In this document: positions 36,373-44,146 of the stretch, piece after piece
How positions within the stretch are numbered: the stretch's first letter is position 1
Layout: every line of letters starts with the position of its first letter
NCBI GenBank assembly: GCA_902792085.1
Contig: CADAYE010000006.1
Location: 1-64,000 of the forward strand
DNA from: an uncultured bacterium
GTDB lineage: Bacteria > Cyanobacteriota > Vampirovibrionia > Gastranaerophilales > Gastranaerophilaceae
Length of the DNA stretch: 64,000 bases
Reading direction: 5' to 3'
Position numbers and translations under genes: made by a program
The notes under the pieces: model-generated
What the model saw: the letters and a program-made list of their open reading frames with translations, nothing else
Told to the model about the DNA's origin: nothing
The model's database searches: none

Positions 36373-36430
36373 AACAAATTAAAACAGATGAACAAATGTC
36401 CATCTGTTTTAATTAGCGGAAGACGAGACT
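36373..36430. repeat. 58-bp direct repeat, copy 2 (within intact tRNA-Gly)
   Basis: Same 58 bp as 36185-36242, here joined to the complete tRNA-Gly. The pair spans 246 bp in total. Confidence 0.9.
36381..36410 (-). terminator. Terminator of tRNA-Gly
   Basis: AAAACAGATG...CATCTGTTTT on the minus strand, 5 bp after the tRNA 3' end; duplicated at 36193-36222. Confidence 0.85.
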
Positions 36431-36486
36431 CGAACTCGCGACAGCCTGCTTGGAAGGCAGGAACTCTACCACTGAGTTACTTCCGC
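36415..36486 (-). tRNA. tRNA-Gly (UCC)
   Basis: 72 nt. Acceptor GCGGAAG pairs with CTTCCGC; the D-arm is CTCAGTGGTAGAG; the anticodon arm is CCTGC-CTTCCAA-GCAGG with anticodon TCC; the T-arm is GCGAG-TTCGAGT-CTCGT. CCA is not encoded. The last 16 nt are also found 188 bp away as part of a direct repeat. Confidence 0.95.
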
Positions 36487-36543
36487 ATCTGCACACTAAT
36501 ATTAACATAATAACTTTTTAAAATCAAGAACAACACAAAATAA

Positions 36544-36569
36544 AAGACCTCAAATTGGGAAGAGGCCTT
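36544..36569 (-). terminator. Terminator of the 62-aa gene
   Basis: Minus-strand stem AAGGCCTC/GAGGTCTT followed by TTATTTT, 40 bp after the small gene's stop. Confidence 0.75.
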
Positions 36570-36610
36570 GTGCATATAGTAGTTATAAGAAGGATATTAT
36601 ATAAGAATTT

Positions 36611-36799
36611 CTATTTAAATACATGAACAAATGTGTCACAAATCGGAACCGCTACCGGTTTTAAACCCAAACCGCCAAATACAGGCGAATAATTGTCCCC
36701 GCTTGAAGTTTTTATCATCTTACCTATATCAGATGGTATAACCATTCCGTTTGTTCTGTTACCAAATGTTACCGTACTTTTTATACTGTCAACTCTCAT
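36611..36799 (-). CDS. Small protein with N-terminal Ile...Phe-Gly motif
   Basis: 62 residues from ATG 36799 (GGAAAG 4 bp upstream); a TTG 12 bp earlier is less likely. It begins MRVDSIKSTVTFGNRTNG, the same pattern (Ile, then Phe-Gly at about residue 12) as the proteins at 39415 and 62563. The rest (IPSDIGKMIKTSSGDN, SPVFGGLGLKPVAVP) is Gly/Pro-rich without a membrane segment. It has its own terminator, which supports expression. Function unknown. Confidence 0.6.
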   Translation of the reverse strand: MRVDSIKSTVTFGNRTNGMVIPSDIGKMIKTSSGDNYSPVFGGLGLKPVAVPICDTFVHVFK

Positions 36800-36961
36800 A
36801 ATACTTTCCAAATATATTTACTACTTATGTAGTAATAATATTATTTTTTATATTTTTTGTCAATTTATTTGATAAAATTCTTGAAATTTTTGAACTTGTA
36901 TATATCTAAAAATGCCGTTTCTAACGAATGTTTGACATTAATTTTTATATTAAGAATTATT

Positions 36962-36993
36962 AAAAAAAAAGACCATCTGTTTTGCAGATGGCC
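36962..36993 (-). terminator. Terminator of the tail-fibre pair
   Basis: Minus strand: GGCCATCTG-CAAAA-CAGATGGTC followed by nine T's, 20 bp after the 37013 gene's stop. Confidence 0.92.
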
Positions 36994-37012
36994 AACAAAT
37001 ACACGTAACTCT

Positions 37013-37525
37013 CTATAAAAGTTCTTTATAAGCTTCAGGATTCTTTTTATTTGTTTCGTCAAAGAATTTATCCCACTGTTCTTCCGTAATAGTTATTGTC
37101 AAATCTTCTGATATCTTTATAGGAATATTACTTAACAATGTGAAAAGGCTATGATTTCTGTAAAAATTCAGTGCATTGCGGTAGTTATTTATCGCAATTT
37201 TTTTCTCAATTGTGTCAATTTCAAGTGTATTCAGGATGTTTTCTATAACAACAAGAAGGTCATTGCCATCGGCCCCAAATGCTTTTATCGTGCCGTCGAA
37301 AAAATCTGAACGAGTCATTGAAAGGGCATTAATTCGCTCTTGTTCTTTCTGTTTTTGTTTTTCTTCATAATGAATATCTGGAATAATTTCGTCTTCAAAA
37401 TATGTATATTTTTCAATTTCGTTAAAAATTTCTTCGCTGATTTCGATATTTTCTATATCTTCATTTGTGTATGGACATTCGCTTGTTCCAAAAATTTCAT
37501 TATTTTTAATTAATGCATAATACAT
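37013..37525 (-). CDS. Phage tail-fibre-associated protein (hypothetical)
   Basis: 170 residues, acidic and helical. It begins MYYALIKNNEIFGTSECPYT and has a charged helix (EEKQKQKEQERINALSMTRS) then DFFDGTIKAFGADGNDLLVV. The position directly after a tail-fibre-like gene (12-bp gap) and the general shape resemble small tail-fibre assembly/chaperone proteins, but I do not recognise the family. Transcription ends at the strong terminator just downstream. Confidence 0.55.
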   Translation of the reverse strand: MYYALIKNNEIFGTSECPYTNEDIENIEISEEIFNEIEKYTYFEDEIIPDIHYEEKQKQKEQERINALSMTRSDFFDGTIKAFGADGNDLLVVIENILNTLEIDTIEKKIAINNYRNALNFYRNHSLFTLLSNIPIKISEDLTITITEEQWDKFFDETNKKNPEAYKELL

Positions 37526-37536
37526 AAAAATACCTC

Positions 37537-39282
37537 CTAATTATTTGTACCTATTCGCCTATAACCATATAAACGTATGTATATTGAATCAAAATTTTGT
37601 CCGCCAAGCCTGTATGATAAAATTCTGTTATTCCCGACCGGAAATATTGTTTGTGTCCCTGCTATTACACAATTGGAATTTACTACGATTTGTGCATAAG
37701 ATACAGTTGTTCCTGGTTCTTGTATCAGACTCGAAGATAAAATAACAAATGAGTTTGTTGTACTTGAATGTTGATTGGCATGGATGTTCACAATTACTTC
37801 ATATTTGTTTTGGTCATTTGGAAGATACGAAGACAAGTCAACATCATATTTACCGGCACTTACATTCGAATTGTTGATTAGAGTGTTTTTATAGGTCCAC
37901 TGTCCATCAAAATTACGAATATTTGATACTTCTATATTACTCAAATCTTTGTCAAGTTTTTCATTTAAATCTGTCGCTATTTTATCTATATCAACCTGAA
38001 TAGAAGTTTTAGGGGTGGTTGCAACTACTATATAAACAAGATATTTTACTGTCTGAGGTTGTACTGTTGAAGATTTTCCATAAATAGATGAAGAACGAGA
38101 AGCGTCAAAATGTATATCTTTTTCGTATAATGTTTGATCAACTCCTGATTTTCTCCAGACTTCACTACTTGTTTGGTAAAATGCTCCCGTAGGCGATGAT
38201 GAACTGTAGGTACACATTTCGTCTATAAAACCTGTAATATTTGGCAGACCTGCAGCTGTTAATTCCCCAAGGTCTAATGATGATGTGGTGTATTCGATTA
38301 AACCTTTTATTTTAGGTAGTCTGACTGTGTTATTTGTAGGATTATAGACAAATTTTGCACATTCTCCGTATTTACTTACATTTTGTTGCCATGTTTCTTC
38401 ATCAGTAAAGTAATTGTTGATTCGGCTTCCGTTTATGATTTCTTCGCCGTTAACAATAATTCTAATTTGTTTTAAATCTATTGTTCCATTAAATTTGTCG
38501 TTTCCTCCTCGTCCAATCATGATATTATTTAAACTTGTCATGTTTAAAGGATAATTAGTTTTTGTTCCTGTTTGTGTATATAATCCGTCATGAATATATC
38601 CGTATGTGCATGTTTGGTTTTTCTGTTTTACAACTAAAACATAAGTATTTCCGGGTATAATATTATCTTTATTGATTACAACAGGTGTGCCTAATGAATT
38701 TGTTCCGTCGTTCATGTTAAATATTACCGAACCTGATGACTGACTTAACAAAAAACGGAAAGTACTGTTTGTCATTGCTCTGTAAATTTCTGTTGTTCCA
38801 GTATTATCAACAGGTGTAAATGGCAGATACAGTTCAAAATCTTCCCCCAAAGTTATTGAACTTTCAATTTTTACATAATTATTCATACTGAAAGAGCTTG
38901 CGATACCATCATGGGTTATTGCCGGAGAGCCAATAACTGAATACGTATCTGAATTATATGAAATATCAGTATTATATTTATTTGCAAGATAACTTACAAA
39001 ATCTCCATATATCCCTGTTCGATCTAGTATGCTACCATCAAGCAGATGCAGACATGAATCTGTTAAAGGAATAGGAGAAAAAACAAGTTCTCCAAGATTA
39101 CGAATAGAAGAATTATTTTTTATAATATCTATTGCTTCTGATGATATATTTGAAAAATCGGTGTTTACTTTTCTTGTATCGGTATCGTCAAGAGCATCAA
39201 TTATAGCCGAAAAATCGGCATTTACTTCCTGCGCTCTTGCTTTAGTACCGGGGACAAAAGTATAGGGTATTGTATAACTCAT
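37537..39282 (-). CDS. Phage tail-fibre-like protein with LamG-like domain
   Basis: 581 residues. The N-terminus (YTFVPGTKARAQEVNADFSA) resembles phage tail or neck-fibre attachment sequences; the middle (~75-290) is a LamG-like beta-sandwich (SFSMNNYVKIESSITLGEDF, NIMIGRGGNDKFNGTIDLKQ). After ~300 come collar-like strings (VRLPKIKGLIEYTT, AGLPNITGFIDEM) and a beta-rich tip. No other phage structural genes are in view, so it is a prophage remnant or a retained cargo gene near tRNA-Gly. It would bind a surface glycan if functional. Confidence 0.65.
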   Translation of the reverse strand: MSYTIPYTFVPGTKARAQEVNADFSAIIDALDDTDTRKVNTDFSNISSEAIDIIKNNSSIRNLGELVFSPIPLTDSCLHLLDGSILDRTGIYGDFVSYLANKYNTDISYNSDTYSVIGSPAITHDGIASSFSMNNYVKIESSITLGEDFELYLPFTPVDNTGTTEIYRAMTNSTFRFLLSQSSGSVIFNMNDGTNSLGTPVVINKDNIIPGNTYVLVVKQKNQTCTYGYIHDGLYTQTGTKTNYPLNMTSLNNIMIGRGGNDKFNGTIDLKQIRIIVNGEEIINGSRINNYFTDEETWQQNVSKYGECAKFVYNPTNNTVRLPKIKGLIEYTTSSLDLGELTAAGLPNITGFIDEMCTYSSSSPTGAFYQTSSEVWRKSGVDQTLYEKDIHFDASRSSSIYGKSSTVQPQTVKYLVYIVVATTPKTSIQVDIDKIATDLNEKLDKDLSNIEVSNIRNFDGQWTYKNTLINNSNVSAGKYDVDLSSYLPNDQNKYEVIVNIHANQHSSTTNSFVILSSSLIQEPGTTVSYAQIVVNSNCVIAGTQTIFPVGNNRILSYRLGGQNFDSIYIRLYGYRRIGTNN

Positions 39283-39366
39283 AAAGTCCTTTCTTTCAGA
39301 ACTTTATAAGTGCTTAAAACGAATTACAATTCTATTATATCATATACTTAAATATTCTCCAACAGT

Positions 39367-39396
39367 AAAAAAGACTCTTTTATAAGAGTCTTTTTT
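39367..39396. terminator. Terminator of the 39415 gene
   Basis: AAAAAAGACTCTT-TTAT-AAGAGTCTTTTTT, 18 bp after the small membrane protein's stop on the minus strand; symmetric enough to work both ways. Confidence 0.92.
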
Positions 39397-39414
39397 ATAT
39401 TTATTCGTTTAAAA

Positions 39415-39831
39415 CTATGCATCAGGTTTTGAACCTTTAAATAAACCTTTTAATTTATCCCACCCCTTTGTAGAATATTCAACAACTTTATCAGCGCCTT
39501 TTTCTACATATTCAGCTCCTTTTGCAATGCCTGTTGTTGCATATGCTTTCAATTTTTCAAAACCTTTCAAGTCCTTTATATTTTCCGTAACTTTAAATAC
39601 TTCCGGAAAACCTTTTTTAAGACCGTATAATGCTCCTGCTAATACTCCTGCTGTAATCAGTGCACCTGCTACATATTTTAGGAAAGTATGTTTTTTCTTG
39701 GCTGGCTGGGTATATGTCGGTTCAGGTTTTGTAAAAGCCCCCGGACGACTTAAAATATCTTCCGCGCTTGGCTGAACTGCTTCTTGAGCACGAAAACTTA
39801 CATTTGAGATAGGATTAACACTTAAAGACAT
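39415..39831 (-). CDS. Small membrane protein with N-terminal Ile...Phe motif
   Basis: 138 residues. The start MSLSVNPISNVSFRAQEA shows the Ile...Phe motif shared with two other small proteins here. Residues ~52-70 (FLKYVAGALITAGVLAGALY) form one membrane helix after a basic patch (KKKHTF), then a Lys/Gly-rich amphipathic tail (GIAKGAEYVEKGADKVVEYS). No cleavable signal peptide is evident. A good AGGAGG-like site precedes the ATG. Function unknown. Confidence 0.7.
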   Translation of the reverse strand: MSLSVNPISNVSFRAQEAVQPSAEDILSRPGAFTKPEPTYTQPAKKKHTFLKYVAGALITAGVLAGALYGLKKGFPEVFKVTENIKDLKGFEKLKAYATTGIAKGAEYVEKGADKVVEYSTKGWDKLKGLFKGSKPDA

Positions 39832-39999
39832 GAGAAAACCTCCTTAAACACATTTACTTCACAGACATATAAAAACAACTGACATTATGATTTTGACAAA
39901 ATATCGCTTATTTTACCAATATCTTTACAAAAATTTACAATAATTTTGGAATATTTTTGATTCATATGTCATCTATGTGTGTAGAAGGGGAGATTAAGC

Positions 40000-42900
40000 A
40001 TGAATTTAGAAACAGAATTAGTTGAAATTACAAAGGATAATTTGGCAGAAGCACAGTTTATGGCTTCTAATTTTATAGATGTATCCGTTCAGAACAGAAT
40101 ATTTTTTAATGTAATTGGGGCAGAGGCTATTATTTCATATCTTGAAAAATTCGGTATAGATACTGATGACATAGCAAGTATTCATTCTATCAAAAGAATA
40201 GTTGAAAAAGTTGATATTGCAGATGTTATATTAAAGAATATCCATATAGATGTAAGAGTAGTTTTTAACGAATATGAAATTTTTGTTCCAAAATCTCATT
40301 ATGATATAGGTATTGTTCCTGATATTTATGCTGTTCTAAAATATGACAAAAGTTTTCAGCGAATCAATTTTATCGGATTTTTTGAACCGTCTGTGATTAA
40401 TTTAAATAATTGTAATAGTGAATACTATTTTCTTGAACCTGAAAAACTTAAATCTCCGTTTGAAATGATTGATTTTATCAATGCTTATAATGGTTCAACC
40501 GATAAAAATATTAGTGATACGCAAATGTTGCGAGGTCGTGAACTTTCTGTTGCAGTAGCAGATCATGATGTTACGAATGCTGAATTTAATGAATTTATTT
40601 CTTTATTGTTAAAAAGCAGGGATTTAAGAAGTTCGGTGCTTGAATATGATAATTTTGAAACTCTTGCTTCAAAGGTTGCAATTGCTTTACAAGTATCAAA
40701 ATCAAGTCTTGCGAAGAATGAAGTTGTAGATTTTGATGATTTCGTAAATGTGACAGATCCCCCTGTTAATGAGGTGCATGATTTGGAATCTGTAAATGAT
40801 ACTAAAGATGAAAATCCGCAAGATTTAAACGGCGATAGTTTGCTTGATGATGACGGGGTGAAAGTTGTTGAAAGTGCTGTGGGTGCAATAACCACAGTCG
40901 CAAGTGCAGTCGAAGGCGTCGAAGCGTTTGGAACAAAAGCCGTTTCTGATGAAGCGATAGAACTTGCAGGTATGGCAGGTGATGTAGTTGCTGATGCCGC
41001 AGAAGAATTGCTTGATGATGGTATATCAGATAATATTGAGGAGACAGAAGTTTTAGAAGATAATATTGAGTTATCGGAAAAAGATAATTCTATCGATTCC
41101 GAAAATACTGATTTAACTTATAATGAAACAATTGAAGATATCAAAACTGTTGAAGAGCCTTATGTTCACGAAAGTAAAAAAACAGATTTACAATCAAATG
41201 ATGAACAAAATATTGAGGATTCCGAAAATATTGTGGCAGAAGATAATATTTTCGGGGAAGATATCTCTGATTTTCCGAACTTTGATTTGGCAGAAGAAGA
41301 TTTAACTCTTGATGAAATATCTGAAGATACTTCTGCTGCACACAAAGAAGACCTGCCTTCTGATGGTGAAATATTTGAACAAGAAAATAAAACGAATGAT
41401 TCACTCGCTGAAAATATTATTGATGAGAGTAATGAGCCGGAACAACAAATTTTAGATGAATCGGTTTCTAAAGTTGAAGATAAATCTGATGAATTATCCA
41501 AAACCAAAGAAGTCTCAGAAAACCAATTTGATAAAGATGAACAAACTTTAGAGCCTGAACAAACATTTGATTCAGATGATTTGACTTTGAATGTAGAAGA
41601 ATTAAATTTAGATAGTTTTGATACAGATTTGAATTTAGACGAATTTGAGGATTTTATCACTGAAGAACCGTCTGAAAGTGAGATTGCTGTCAGTGAGAAC
41701 ACAGAATTAAATGATGATATTCAAGGTGATGTTGTGTTGTCAGATGATACAGATATTTCTGAAACGAAGTCTTTAATTATGGAACCGGATTTGTCTGAAG
41801 ATGCAGAAAATACTGTTATATATGAGGATGAGCCAATTAAAAATACATTAAAAACTGATGAAGAAACAATTATAAGCGATGAAGATAAAAATGTTTCGGA
41901 TGAAAATTCTGACTCTGAAACCAAAGAATTATTTGATATAGGAGAATCTCTTGATATAGAAAGTAGTGGATTTGCCGATATATCAGGCTCTGATGACAGT
42001 AGCGATTTTGATATTGGTGTAATTTCTGAAGTACCAACGGGAGAAGTACCTGATGAACCGCTTAATTTTGATGCAATTGATTTTGAAAAGGATGATACAA
42101 ATACTGAACCCAAAGATGTTGAGAATTCTGCAACGGATGAATATGCTTCTGAAAATGATAACGATGTTAAAATTTCTGATGAAGATTTATCTTCACTTTC
42201 AGATGATATTGAATCAGGAGATGATGATTTGATTATAGATGATAGTAAATCCGTATTAGATACTTTTGCTAATGAAAACGAGAAGTTTAAAGCCGACCTT
42301 GAGGATATCTCAAATGGTATAGGACTTGAACTCCCGAAATATGTTTCCGATAAAAAAATTTCTGCTCTTACGGAATATAATGATGATTCTCATGATTTTG
42401 ATGAATTACCAACAGAACAGGTTGAAGAAAATACAGTTTCCGATGAATATGGATTGGTTAATTTTTCAGATTTGGCGGATGCTCCAACTTCTGAACCATA
42501 CAACGCAGAAGTAAGTTTTGCTGATATAGAAGACTTTGCTAACTTTGAAACGGTTGCTCCTATTGATGGCAATTCGGAAATAGATTATTTCGAGGATGCT
42601 TCTGCCGTGGATATTTTGCTCAATTCAAATACTGTAAAAGAGAATTCATTTGTAATTACAGATAAAAATCATAATCCCGGAGAAATTTTTATTGATATCA
42701 ATAAAGACACTTCAAAAGTTGATATTTCCGGAGGTAATGAACACTTAGAAGAACTTTATAACAAGAATACTACTGTCATCCCCGATGATAACCGGCTTAA
42801 CAGTGATGCCCGTGCAACGAATGAAAAAGGAAAAATAATTCCGATAGTCCTTGGAGTCGGAGGACTTGCGCTTGTCATAATGATTGCAAGTATAATAATT

Positions 42901-43494
42901 CTATCAGTATCGAAATTTATGAACCCGATGCCAAAGGACAATGAACCGTTGGTTACTGATAATACGGCTTTGAATAACAATCTTGGTAATGATGTGCCTA
43001 CTGTAAATCCTGATAACAGTAATGTTGTAATGAATGATAATACACAGTCGCAAAGTACAGTTCCGCAACAGCCTGCCCAGACTGCAAATACTGCCCAAAA
43101 TGCTCAAAATTCAAATGTACAGCAGACCGCTAAACCTATTCCTGCAACTTCATTCTTGTCTGTGAGAAAATTAAGTTGGGAAGTTCCGGATTATATTTCT
43201 TTTGATACCAACTTTAAACAATATTTTCAGTCTGCAGGTAAGAGTTTGAAAGCATCTTTGTCAAGTGATTTACTTCTTGCTACTGATTATACTTATTCCG
43301 ATCAGATTAGGCTGAGTGTTCTTTACAACAAAGATGGTTCTTTCAGTCAGGCAAAAATATTGTTATCAAGCGGTTCGGCACAGGTAGACAATATTGTGTT
43401 ACAATCTGTTAACCAAACTTTGAAAGTTCTAAAAGCCCCGAATAGTGTGGGGAATGACCAGAGCACAACCGTAATACTTAAAATTTATTTGTAA
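40000..43494 (+). CDS. Giant acidic membrane protein with C-terminal TonB-like domain
   Basis: 1164 residues. Residues 1-~215 are a folded N-domain (AEAIISYLEKFGIDTDDIAS, FVPKSHYDIGIVPDIYAVLK). Residues ~250-940 are a very acidic, low-complexity region rich in Asp, Glu and Ser. One membrane helix lies at ~946-971 (IPIVLGVGGLALVIMIASII), then an Asn/Gln-rich linker, and ~1052-1164 fit a TonB C-terminal domain (LSVLYNKDGSFSQAKILLSS, VDNIVLQSVNQTLK). TonB proteins have the helix near the N-terminus; here nearly the whole protein would be cytoplasmic. It is followed in 29 bp by a sigma-factor gene, so it may signal from the envelope. ATG has GGGGAGA upstream. Confidence 0.75.
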   Translation: MNLETELVEITKDNLAEAQFMASNFIDVSVQNRIFFNVIGAEAIISYLEKFGIDTDDIASIHSIKRIVEKVDIADVILKNIHIDVRVVFNEYEIFVPKSHYDIGIVPDIYAVLKYDKSFQRINFIGFFEPSVINLNNCNSEYYFLEPEKLKSPFEMIDFINAYNGSTDKNISDTQMLRGRELSVAVADHDVTNAEFNEFISLLLKSRDLRSSVLEYDNFETLASKVAIALQVSKSSLAKNEVVDFDDFVNVTDPPVNEVHDLESVNDTKDENPQDLNGDSLLDDDGVKVVESAVGAITTVASAVEGVEAFGTKAVSDEAIELAGMAGDVVADAAEELLDDGISDNIEETEVLEDNIELSEKDNSIDSENTDLTYNETIEDIKTVEEPYVHESKKTDLQSNDEQNIEDSENIVAEDNIFGEDISDFPNFDLAEEDLTLDEISEDTSAAHKEDLPSDGEIFEQENKTNDSLAENIIDESNEPEQQILDESVSKVEDKSDELSKTKEVSENQFDKDEQTLEPEQTFDSDDLTLNVEELNLDSFDTDLNLDEFEDFITEEPSESEIAVSENTELNDDIQGDVVLSDDTDISETKSLIMEPDLSEDAENTVIYEDEPIKNTLKTDEETIISDEDKNVSDENSDSETKELFDIGESLDIESSGFADISGSDDSSDFDIGVISEVPTGEVPDEPLNFDAIDFEKDDTNTEPKDVENSATDEYASENDNDVKISDEDLSSLSDDIESGDDDLIIDDSKSVLDTFANENEKFKADLEDISNGIGLELPKYVSDKKISALTEYNDDSHDFDELPTEQVEENTVSDEYGLVNFSDLADAPTSEPYNAEVSFADIEDFANFETVAPIDGNSEIDYFEDASAVDILLNSNTVKENSFVITDKNHNPGEIFIDINKDTSKVDISGGNEHLEELYNKNTTVIPDDNRLNSDARATNEKGKIIPIVLGVGGLALVIMIASIIILSVSKFMNPMPKDNEPLVTDNTALNNNLGNDVPTVNPDNSNVVMNDNTQSQSTVPQQPAQTANTAQNAQNSNVQQTAKPIPATSFLSVRKLSWEVPDYISFDTNFKQYFQSAGKSLKASLSSDLLLATDYTYSDQIRLSVLYNKDGSFSQAKILLSSGSAQVDNIVLQSVNQTLKVLKAPNSVGNDQSTTVILKIYL

Positions 43495-43523
43495 ATATGC
43501 TATAATTTCCATGACGAAGGGAT

Positions 43524-44141
43524 ATGTTTGTGGAAATTACACAGGAGAAGATAGACTTAATATCGAAAATCATAAAAAATGATCGCAAATTTCCAAATAA
43601 TGAGGATTTGTTTGATGATTTTCTGAATGAAGCGTGTCGTCGTTCGGCTTCTATTATAAGTGCAATTGATAATCAGTCCACATTGGAAGCATATTTGCGC
43701 AAAGTTGTAACTACATCTATAATTAATGTATTGAAAGATTCAGGGAGATTGCGTCGTTCAAAATCGGGTTATATGACGACAACAGAAATTCCGATTGAGT
43801 CAGTTATGCCGGTTGAAGATTTGACTGCTGCGCCTACTGCAGAACCTGTCTCTTTATATGATTATTCATCTTTTAGTCCCGGTTATGACAGTATCAATAT
43901 TCCTCTTAACCCTGAGGATAATGCAATACACAACGAAGTTGTCAATTTTATTGCTGATACACTGGAACAAATAAACGAAGAAGCACCTGAGCAGAAATTT
44001 ATGGATATTTTTATCCTAAGGTATGATAAATGCCTTACCCAAAGGCAAATGGCGGAAGAACTCGGAATTTCTCAGTCTGAAGTTTCAAAAAGAATTTATG
44101 ATTTGATCGAGAGAGTTAAGAAAGTTCTGGATGAACAGTAA
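43524..44141 (+). CDS. Divergent sigma-70-like factor
   Basis: 205 residues. A region-2-like helix set (EDLFDDFLNEACRRSASIIS, LEAYLRKVVTTSIINVLKDS) is followed by a long Pro/Ser linker (~85-130) and region 4 with a clear helix-turn-helix (LTQRQMAEELGISQSEVSKR). The ECF-like layout predicts promoter recognition by RNA polymerase. An in-frame GTG at 43530 is better spaced from AAGGG and may be the true start. It sits between the TonB-domain gene and the zinc-ribbon ATPase gene (5-bp gap), suggesting one unit. No separate anti-sigma gene is seen; the TonB-domain protein's large cytosolic part could play that role. Confidence 0.75.
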   Translation: MFVEITQEKIDLISKIIKNDRKFPNNEDLFDDFLNEACRRSASIISAIDNQSTLEAYLRKVVTTSIINVLKDSGRLRRSKSGYMTTTEIPIESVMPVEDLTAAPTAEPVSLYDYSSFSPGYDSINIPLNPEDNAIHNEVVNFIADTLEQINEEAPEQKFMDIFILRYDKCLTQRQMAEELGISQSEVSKRIYDLIERVKKVLDEQ

Positions 44142-44146
44142 GTATT

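Noticed and set aside
36185..36430. CRISPR-like direct repeats
   Set aside because: Only two copies of 58 bp, containing a tRNA end and terminator; no cas genes.
36865..37062. 65-residue frame on the minus strand
   Set aside because: It runs across the terminator at 36962 and overlaps the end of the 37013 gene; no ribosome site.
37537..39282. A diversity-generating retroelement target at the fibre tip
   Set aside because: No reverse transcriptase or template repeat is found in the window.
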